64,000 nucleotides of DNA from Vanessa cardui (lineage: Eukaryota > Arthropoda > Insecta > Lepidoptera > Nymphalidae): positions 1,612,001 to 1,676,000 of the forward strand of contig NC_061143.1 of NCBI RefSeq assembly GCF_905220365.1, read 5' to 3'. A program made the translations under genes and the position numbers. How positions within the stretch are numbered: the stretch's first letter is position 1; every line of letters begins with the position of its first letter. Positions 1 to 9,100 of the stretch are shown in pieces. Under the pieces are notes generated by a model. That model was not told where the DNA came from. It did no database searches and saw only the letters and a list, made by a program, of their open reading frames with translations.

Positions 1-301
1 ACTATTTTCGCTAGTTTTTGACCCCCTCCTTCCCTATTACAAGAAAAAATAAGAATAGGCCCAGCCTCCCCCTTTTTTAATAATTATTACATAAGAATTT
101 ATAGGAAAATTTGAATACATGTTTGGTTTATTTTATTGTAGGTATATTTTTCAACGTAACATTTTTTTAAATGTTAAAGGTACGCACCTGAGTGAACCTT
201 GGCAATAATTTAAACTTTGCAATTTTTTTTTATCTTACGAGAGAAGTATCGAAACACCATACCACCCCTTCGTAAGAGGACATAAGTCATGGCCGAATCT
301 C

Positions 302-601
302 TTAAAGTAACAGCCTGTACATTTCCCACTGCTGAGATAAGGCCTCCTCTTCCATTAAGGAGAGAGTTTGGAACATATTCCACCACGCTGTTCCAATGCG
401 GGTTGGTGGAATGCACATGTGGCAGAATTTCGATGAAATTAGACACATGCAGGTTTCCTCACGATATTTTCCTTCACCGCCGAGCACGAGATGAATTATA
501 AACACAAATTAAGCACATATGTATAGTGGTGCTTGCCTGGTTTTGAACCCGCAATCATCGGTTAAGATGCACGCGTTCTAACCACTGGGCCATCTCTGCT
601 C
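302..601 (-). mobile_element. SINE-A copy 1 (tRNA-derived SINE, type description)
   Basis: SINE-A is ~300 bp. Its head resembles a tRNA gene: A-box GATGGCCCAGTGG and B-box GGTTCAAACCC ~45 bp apart, so RNA polymerase III transcription is expected. A conserved body follows (CATCTCGTGCTC, GAGGAAACCTGCATGTG, GGAACAGCGTGGTGGAATA, CCCAGCAGTGGGAA) and the copy ends in ACAGGCTGTT plus a tail. One subfamily ends in GTT repeats, another (this copy) in TTACTTT. Lepidopteran SINEs of the Metulj type are similar in general design, but the family name was not verified. This copy is near full length with a B-box one base longer than usual. Confidence 0.85.
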
Positions 602-1004
602 CTCCGAACCTCCTCTCCCCCTAAATTGTCTGACGTAATAAAATAATGATCCATTTTTAAAACTGAATTGACTTTTTATACAGAATTATGATTAAGTCAG
701 TTTAAATAAAAAAAAAATAAGCAAATATTTTCTAAAAATAAGTATAATTGTTATGCGAAGTTTAATCAACTTAGGTTGGGTTTTTTTTTAATTTGTTTTT
801 TATTACATCACCTGCATTATCTGTATTCAATAGGTAATAAGCTGTGTCAGTTAATAAGCTTATCAGTGGGTTATTGTGATTAATCTTAATTGGTCACAGG
901 CTGTTGTGAGTTTATTGTATAGTGTGTCCTTATTGATTCACGAAATTAAGATGCCCTTGTTTTGCAAACAATTATAAAGGCACGTCAAGAGTAAATAAAA
1001 TTTA

Positions 1005-1296
1005 ACAACATCAACAGCCATTAATTTCCCACTGCTGGGCTAATGCCTCTCTTTGAGGAGAAGCTTTGGAAGATATTCCACCACGCTGTTCCAATGCAGA
1101 TTGGTGGAATGCACATGAGGCAGTATTTCGATGAAATTAGACACAGGCAGGTTTCCTCACGATGTTTTCCTTCACCGTCGAGCACGAGATGAATTATAAA
1201 CACAAATTAAGCACATGGATATTTAGTGGTGCTTGCCAGGGTTTGCACTCGCAATAACCTAACCTCGACTGGGTCACTCACTGGGTCATCTCGGCT
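1005..1296 (-). mobile_element. SINE-A copy 2
   Basis: Near full length. The B-box region is eroded (cactcgcaataacctaacc), so the promoter is probably dead. Confidence 0.8.
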
Positions 1297-1359
1297 TTTC
1301 TTATCTAAAATTCAGGACATAAATATTTATTTTACGACAAAAATCTCTCTAAAACTTAA

Positions 1360-1549
1360 ATCTATAGTATTATTATAAATGTGAAAGCTACCCTGTCTGT
1401 CTGTTTATCTTTCGCTCATTCATGACCAAACTGCTGAACCGAATTTGATGAAATTTGGTATGAAGTAAACATAAACTCCAAGAAAGGACATAGGCTACTT
1501 TTTTGCAACACATGACAACCTACACCCTAAAACTGGATAGAATACTAGT
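1360..1549 (+). mobile_element. HEL-E copy 1 (Helitron-like repeat, type description)
   Basis: A ~190-bp repeat starting TCTATAnTAnTATTATAAATGTGAAAG. A run CTGTCTGTCTGT, CAAACTGCTGAACCGAATTTGATG and GGACATAGGCTAC follow, and it ends at CTAGT. The TC start and CTAG end, without target duplication, fit non-autonomous Helitrons, which are abundant in butterflies. No Rep/helicase gene is present in the window. Confidence 0.5.
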
Positions 1550-1670
1550 ATTACATAGACAATGCAACAAATTCCTAGAGATGAAAATCCTGATCGGGTT
1601 TGTGGATTTGATTTGACTTCGATGTAAATGGTGAAATAAATTAAATAAGGACAGGACGCTCTGTTACTAA

Positions 1671-1974
1671 GAGTCAAGATGGCCAAGTGGTTAGAACGCG
1701 TGCATCTTAACCGATGATTGCGGGTGCAAACCCAGGCAAGCACCGCTGATTCATGTGCTTAATTTGTCTTTATAATACATCTCGTGCTCAGCGGTGAAGG
1801 AAAACATCGTGAGGAAACCTGCATGTGACAAATTTCATAGAAATTCTGCCACATGTGCATTCCACCAACCCGCATTGGAACAGCGTGGTGGAATATGTTC
1901 CAAACCGTCTCCTCAAAGGGAGGGGAGGCCTTTAGCCCAACAGTGGGAATTTACAGGCTGTTGTTGTTGTTGCT
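1671..1974 (+). mobile_element. SINE-A copy 3
   Basis: Full length, with GTT-repeat tail and the subfamily body CATGTGACAAATTTCATAG. It lies between two Helitron-like repeats. Confidence 0.85.
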
Positions 1975-2019
1975 CTGTTGGCTTATTGCCTTCAATCAGA
2001 ACATGGTAATAATTAATAT

Positions 2020-2208
2020 ATTAATATTATAAATGTGAATGTAACTTTGTCTCTCTGTCTGTTTGTCGCTCTTTCAGGACCAAACCGCTGAACCGAATTT
2101 GATGAAATTTGGTATGAAGCAAAGTTGAACTCCCGGAAAGGACAAAGACTACATGACAACCAAAACTAAAACGCTTGTGCAGTCGCGGGCGACCACTTGT
2201 ATTTAATA
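2020..2208 (+). mobile_element. HEL-E copy 2
   Basis: Starts at the (TAATAT) stretch and includes CCGCTGAACCGAATTTGATG and GCGGGCGACCACTTGTA. The CTAG end is mutated to CTTG. Confidence 0.5.
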
Positions 2209-2249
2209 ATATAGTGGATCAATGTGGATGGTATCTATTGACAGCGATA

Positions 2250-2301
2250 GAACTATTCTGAAACAACAGAATAACTCGAGTTTGTTGTTTCAGAATAGTT
2301 C
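2250..2301. repeat. Perfect 19-bp inverted repeat (hairpin)
   Basis: GAACTATTCTGAAACAACA at 2250-2268 is exactly complementary to 2283-2301, with a 14-base loop. With one bulged base the stem extends outward by CGAT. It lies left of BBS5 exon 6 and resembles the end-to-end remnant of a small foldback element. Confidence 0.7.
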
Positions 2302-2382
2302 ATCGAATTAAACTCTATACAAAAATAAAACAGCGTATCTACGGTAGTCGTCTTTCGACATTTTACGAGTACTATAGTAACA

Positions 2383-2833
2383 GGCTATTTGACTGGTTTT
2401 TAGAATACATTTTATATTATTAAGTAGAAGTAAGGAACCCAATAAAAGTTGTTTTTTTTTTATTTCTAGAACATATTTGTCGAAATATATCAAATTAAAA
2501 ATTCCATATTCAAATACCGCGCGAAAACGCTACTCCGACAATATGGCGCTGCAATGAGTTCGGTGACATCACTGGCCTATATTATAACATGTATGTGTAA
2601 TCTACATACAGTAGGCAAACGAGATTAACAAGCTAGTGACGTCATCATAAACCCGACCAATCAGAAGCGTTTTGTGTCACGAGACAAACGTTTAAAAAAA
2701 ATACTTTTGTTTATGGATTTTTGAATAAATTAATTATTATTTTCAACTTTCGTTACTAATTAACCATTTTTGAACTCATAATATTTAGTGATTACAGTAA
2801 TTGACACTTTATTTTTCGCATTGTCAAATAGCC
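2383..2833. mobile_element. MITE-J copy 1
   Basis: 451 bp bounded by GGCTATTTGAC and its inverse GTCAAATAGCC. The body is non-coding with a T-run, a CCAATCA box, GACGTCA and ATGGCGCTGCAATG. A second copy lies inverted at 37545-37988. A non-autonomous DNA element is likely; the superfamily is unknown and no clear target duplication was seen. Confidence 0.65.
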
Positions 2834-2912
2834 TATTATATTTTGAAGAGCATACCAGTAGAAAACTTAAACATTTTAGAGTAAATAATGACTTAATAAC
2901 ATTTCAAATTAC

Positions 2913-3104
2913 CTCAGTCCCCCAGTTCATTTCGACACCAAACACCGGTTTTTCAGTGTACGCCTGATGTAAGGTCTGAAGCTCAGTAAGTAATGGGCGA
3001 AGTTTCTCCTTTGGATCAGCTCGGAAGCCCAGAACGTAACCACCAGACGTAGCTCGGATTACTATGACCAATGCTTCGCCGAATTTTGAATCTCGGATAG
3101 CGAT
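2913..3104 (-). CDS. BBS5: BBS5 exon 6
   Basis: The 64-codon, phase 0/0 exon runs from IAIRDSKFGEALVI through SGGYVLGFRADPKEKL to VFGVEMNWGTE, with acceptor CACCAG and donor GTAATT. It covers the rest of the second PH-like repeat. A phase-0 donor means at least one more exon lies to the left. Confidence 0.93.
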
Positions 3105-6100
3105 CTGGTGTTGAATTTTAAGATATTAATAACTTTTGTGATTATTTTCAACCAATATTGTGTGCATATAAAAGGCAAATATATTTACTAAATATTATAT
3201 GTTTCATGAAATTTGATTCACCGGTTTTTTGGTTGGTTGACGAGTATATGGACCACTTGATGGTAAGTGGTCACCATCACCCATAGACAATGACGCTGTA
3301 AGAAATATTAACTATTCCTTACATCGTCACCGCGCCACTAACCTTGGGAACTAAGATGTTATGTCCCTTGTGTCTGTAGTTGCCCTGGCTCATTCAGCCT
3401 TCAAAACCGGAACACAACAATACCAAGTACAGTTGTTTGGCGGTAGAATATCTGATGAATGGGTGGTACCCATCCATACGGGCTTGCACAAAGCCCTACC
3501 TCTAAGTGAATACTTAAAGAAGATATACTTACACTTTCAATGGTTATATACGGCATCGATATATTGAATGCGTCGTTAATGTCAGCGTACCAGACAATTC
3601 GTACGTTGCTCACAATCATCGTTCCCAAGTTACCGGATTCGCTCGAAAGGTTCCAAATACCGGACTCATTGAGGCTAATCTTAAACAATAAAATACATAA
3701 AATAATTTATAATATTTCCCAAAAAGTATATGCCCTTTCTCAGGCTCTAGACTATTTGGCTACTAAATTTCATTTAAATCGGTCCAGTAGTTTTGTCGTG
3801 AAAGCGAGACAGACAGACAGGTTACTTTCACATTTATAATAATAAATAAATATGAGACAACATCACATACATTACTCTGATCCCAATGTAAGTAGCTAAA
3901 GCACTTGTGTTATGGAAAATCAGAAGTAACGACGGTACTACTAACACCCAAACCCAAGACAACATAGAAAACTAATGATAATCTACATTGACTCGGCCGG
4001 GAATCGAACCCGGGACCTCAGAGTGGCGTACCCATGAAAACCGGTGTACACACTTCTCGACCACAGAGGTCGTCACATATTTAAGCAGTTAATGATATTA
4101 ATTATTATGTTAGCATATTTTTTAGTTAAAAATATTCGTCATATTTTCCCCACGAACATGCCAAAATTCCCGTATTATTAATAATTTAAAATTACCTTTT
4201 CAAGTGGCAACACTCGTAACTGTTTATTATGTATAAATGCTCCCCTTAGTTTCAGATCGCGATACAATCTTGAAACTGCGTATGATCTGAAAAAAAAAAC
4301 GTAATTACTGTCAGAAAGACAAGTAAATTATGGACTTTAAATTTTGTCTTTTTTGTGGCTTTTATTTGTGCCAATGAATTTTGTCTTGTCAAATGAAGAA
4401 ATCAAAAGTGACTAAAATGTCATATTTATACAGATTTGTAGTAGACTGGTTACCGCAAGCCGGACACCAAGCGTGCCCGAAGATTGACGTGTTATTTTAG
4501 TTTCTTTTCGTGTATTTGTGACGTTTTAAAGTGTAAAAACTCTTCTATGATAGTAAGTTGAGTCAATAACCAACGGTAAGTAAGTTTGTTTCTCAAATAG
4601 ATGTTCTAATTTTAAAATCATTTGTAACGCAGAACGAACAGACACAAAGCGGTGATAAATCAAAAAAAAAAAAAAAAAAAACGCGTGTAGACGCTCTAAC
4701 ATTTTATTTAATTTTTTTTTTTTATTTAAAATAATATCCGGTTCTTGTGTACTACTATGAGAGGAATAACGTACGAAAGCAGACTAAGAAACAATTGAAA
4801 AATTAAAAACATTGACTAAATTGATAAATAAATCGTATAATTAATTATAAGTACTTTTGTAAGTACTTTTAGAACGAAACGCTTGTATTTAAGCTCGGGT
4901 TTCATCACAGGACACTAATTACTGTAAAGCATTACAAATCTGTTTATTTGAAAAGAGCAACTATGTGAGTTTCTTGCCGTTTCTTCTCGCTAGAAGCTGC
5001 TTTCCAAAACGGCGGTAGTATTTAATTATTGACGATTCAAAAACGCTTCATTGTGAAGTTTACTTGAATAACATTAATTTGATTTAAATAATTTATCTCA
5101 TTCAAATAATTTTAAAGTATTATAATTATTAAAAATAACACGTGATTTGCAACACTGTAAACAAAAAGCATTCGAGATTTTTAAAAAAAGAATTCTTTTG
5201 GCGCGAACTCATTAAACTGATATTAAATGAATGTCACTTTGACAGAATCTGTCATTCGTTTTTTTTTTACTTACTTATGAACACCAACAACGGACGTGTA
5301 ATGCCTCACACAGTTCGGAGACAGGTTAGTGAAAACAAATTCGTATTTATTTGTTCTGTAGCCAGCTAACACGTACAGCGCCTGCGTAGTGCCCCTCAGA
5401 CCGGAGTTGACGATCTTTGTGTTTGTTGATAGAAAACAGTTGAGACCAATTGCTGGAATCAAAATGAACTCGATTGTAAAATTTACAGACTAACATTAGA
5501 AATTAGTACAGGCGTATTTTTAAGTATCATTTTAATTGTGTAAATTATCACTATCAAGTTTTGTTTAATTATTAATAATATTGTATTACATGATTATCAT
5601 TTGTAAATTTATGATATTTGAAGTCGATCGTTAATTTTGTTAATCGACTAATAAGATTTTTTATCTGTGGGAAAAGGATAAGTAGCTATGACGGGCTTTT
5701 TAAAAAATGTTACATAGATGGAAAATTAAAAAATGTATTTTGCCTGTTTCACTAAAAACTTTTTGATTTAATATATTTCTTTTTATTATCTGTGGGCACG
5801 GCAGTGACCCCACCAAGTCCTTTTCTCGAAGCAATTCAGGCCATTTTCGACCCCCTGTAACTTCGTTGTGGATAAAACTAGAAGACTCAATTTTCAGTAA
5901 CCATGCAAGCATTGTAAAGACACGGTATATTTCAAATTTCATTCAATTTGAACCAATAGTTTAAGAATTATAACGTGTCAAAGTTTCTTAATTTTGTCAC
6001 TCACTCACTGACTGACTCACCGATCATCAAATTTCTAAGGCACTTCTAGTAGACCTAGAAGCTTCAAATTTGGAATATAAGTAGTGTTTGGTGTATGAAC

Positions 6101-9100
6101 CAAGAAAAAACTAAAATAATTAACAAAATGGTAAAATTAAAAAAAAATACAAATACAAAGGAAGATTATTTATTATATTATTATAATAACAATATAATAA
6201 ATTTATTATATTAATAAGCTTTCGAAAATGTTTGTTAATTGTGTAATTACGTTCTCAACTAGTGCACACATATCATTACAAGACCAGACTAAACTATGAC
6301 CATGTTTCTTTACATTTCCAAAGACCGCTTTTCCTGTATTTATTTATTATTTTTTAATTTATTTTATAATATTATTAAATATTTGGATATTTGGCGGTTT
6401 ACATCTAATTAACATCGACTTTGGAATTGTTAAAGCGCAGGTATCCTATATTTGTGAATACAACAGACTAAGAAGCATTTACCGTCCAGATTTGTCAAAA
6501 ATTTTAACATCAGGGCCTCCCAGAAAAACACATAGAGACAGGGAGTGGGCTAAAAAATACAAAAAGAAATGAGATCCCATCAAAAACAATACTTGTCAAA
6601 AAAACCAAGTCTCGCAACTCAGTTGTTCTGCGGTAAAAAGTTGTGAGATCCATGAAATACCAAGTCTTATCCATGTAATACTTAAGCGACTTCCTGTCTT
6701 AATACGTCCACTCCCTAAGTCCACGATCGTGGTCCATGTCGCATGTCGCATGAAAACACGTGTTATTTAAATTATTTAGTGCGGTGACCAAGTCAATATA
6801 TGTTTTTTTGACAAGTATTATTTTTGATGGGATTGCGTTTATCTTTAAGTATTACTATTGTGTATCGGTTAGTAGCATAATAAAAACATCAATTTCTGTT
6901 TTTCAACCGACTTCAAAAAGGAGGAGGTTATCAATTCGTTTGTATTTTTTTTTTTTTTTTTTTATGTTTGTTACCTCATTTATAACTTTTCACTGGGTGG
7001 ACCGATTTTTTTTTTTGTTTGAAAGGTAGTGCTTCCCGTGAGGTCCCATTTTTTTAAAATTTTTTTCCGATTAATTACATAGTAAAGTAATTTGTAAAAA
7101 ACATATTTGTTAAAGTATTCTCGTATTGTTTTTTGATAGATATACTGTAGGGTTTTATTGGCTGACACCGACTCCAAATATAAAATATAACTACATGATA
7201 TAGTCGTTAATCGACTTTTAAGTAGTCTTACATTTTTCATTTCATTTAACTTAGGAAGACTCTAAAAAATATGTTGAATACGCAATTATTTTTATTACTT
7301 TTTCGTGCATATTCATTTGTTTTAAAATAGTGTTTTGTTTGAAGTCGGTTTTTCTTTCTGTTAAAATTTTTATAATCGAGTTAATTTATTATTATAAATT
7401 AATATAACGGATTTTCGTAGCTACAATATAGAAATTTAACTTTTTTAATTTTATTGTTATAGACGTAGAATGAAGTTAATCTCGATAAAGAATAAAAACA
7501 TACAAAGAGATGAAAATTATATAAATCAAAATTATAGTAAAGATCGACATAGCTCGGATCAAACGTCTATACGAGAAAACTAACACATATTCTGTAGATT
7601 TAAATTATGTATAAGTAAAGATATAGTGTTGCACTATGCAAAGACACAAGCCATCGATGAAGTGTTGGACACAAAACGAGCCATCTATATTATCTTGGTG
7701 TGCGTGACACCTACGCTTGTCAGCCGCCATACGTCATATTACTTTGCTAGTGTGCGTTTTTTCCTCCGCATAGACCAGGGTAGGCGTGTAACCTTTATGC
7801 GTCCATGTGCCATTTTTTCTAAAAAATGTTTAATGGGGTTATTGCCCTGCCATCAAATAATTTTGATGGCGCGGCAATAATAATAATAATAAATACAATC
7901 AAAATTTTTGAAATAATTTACTTTTTGAAATAAAGTAAGTCAAAGAGGTACATTTATTTTCTTTTTTTTATGGTATAAGTTGGCGGACGAGTACATGGTC
8001 CACATGATGGTAAGTGGTCACCATCACCCATAGACAATGACGCTGTAAGAAATATTAACTAATCCTTACATCGTCAATGCGGCACCAACCTTGGGAACTA
8101 AGTTATTATGTCCCTTGTGCCTGTAATTACACTGGCTCACAACAATACTGAGCACTGTTGTTTGGCGGTAGAATAATTGATGAGTGGGTGGTACCTACCC
8201 AGACTTGCACAAAGCCCTACCACCAAGTAAATTACAAGTACATTTTGGAATGTTTTTATTACACGCATACATTAAATTACTGTAAAATTAGCATGACATC
8301 TGTTGGTGCAGGCTAGATGTGCCTAAAATATTGTGCCATCAATGGCACGCCTACCCTGGCATCGACAATCTATCTAAAAATATAAATAATCAAAGTTTGT
8401 AGTCGCAAAGGGACACCCCAACAACGTCAAATTATTACGTACAAATAAATATTATTTTTTTCGCTGTCTCAATTCTGTCATTATTCATATCACGCACACT
8501 AAGATACCTTGTACGCACGAGTTTTACTCACACTAATGCAAGCTGATAATTTAAATTTCGAATGAATAAATCTTTAAGTTAATGAACGGTATTTTGTATG
8601 ATATTCAACTGACTACAAATCGGTTCTAAAGAAAATTTTATCAAGAACAGTCTACATAGAAGTCTGTCACAGAATTTGGGTATTCAAAACGCAGTCAATG
8701 CAATTTAAATCGAATGAATATCTCAGGATTTCCATTGAAATCCATTTCATTCAACGTACAACCTCGATTTAAACCATAAATTTATTTAACACTTTATGTT
8801 TGAAAACACAAATCTACATCTAATTCTTCTATAACTAACAATTTTTTTTATTCAACAAAAACAATTGTTTTTTTATTCAAGAAAAAAAAATTTTTTTTTT
8901 TTTCAACAAAAAAATTGTTAGTTGTAGAGAATTATTTCAAAACATCCAACTAAGAACAGTTAAATTTGCTTTAATGAATAGATATACTATCACGATAGCA
9001 ATACCTGGGGTATATAATATATATATAAGTCACTTGATATAATTTAAACGACATTCGCCGCAAATTCGTATGCGTTTAAATTTAACAAAAAAGTTATTGT

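Noticed and set aside
210..505. Overlapping open frames of 67-78 codons on both strands
   Set aside because: They fall on SINE-A copy 1; the same peptides (HPHWNSVVEYVPN, HLVLGGEGKHREETC) recur at every SINE-A copy, so they are translations of non-coding SINE sequence.
3990..4072. tRNA gene with GGTTCGATTCC
   Set aside because: No acceptor stem or anticodon arm can be closed, and the same head is followed by the same body at five other places: it is the SINE-C head.
4440..4600. Possible plus-strand exon ending at GGTAAGTAAGT near 4575
   Set aside because: No coding similarity and it lies within BBS5 intron 3; a lone donor-like string is not enough.
6760..7029. 89-codon Phe-rich membrane-like protein
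   Set aside because: Produced by the T-runs of MITE-M.
7773..8360. Inverted-repeat transposon with CCAGGGTAGGCGTG ends
   Set aside because: Only 14 bp match, with no further pairing inward and no target duplication seen; kept as a note rather than a feature.
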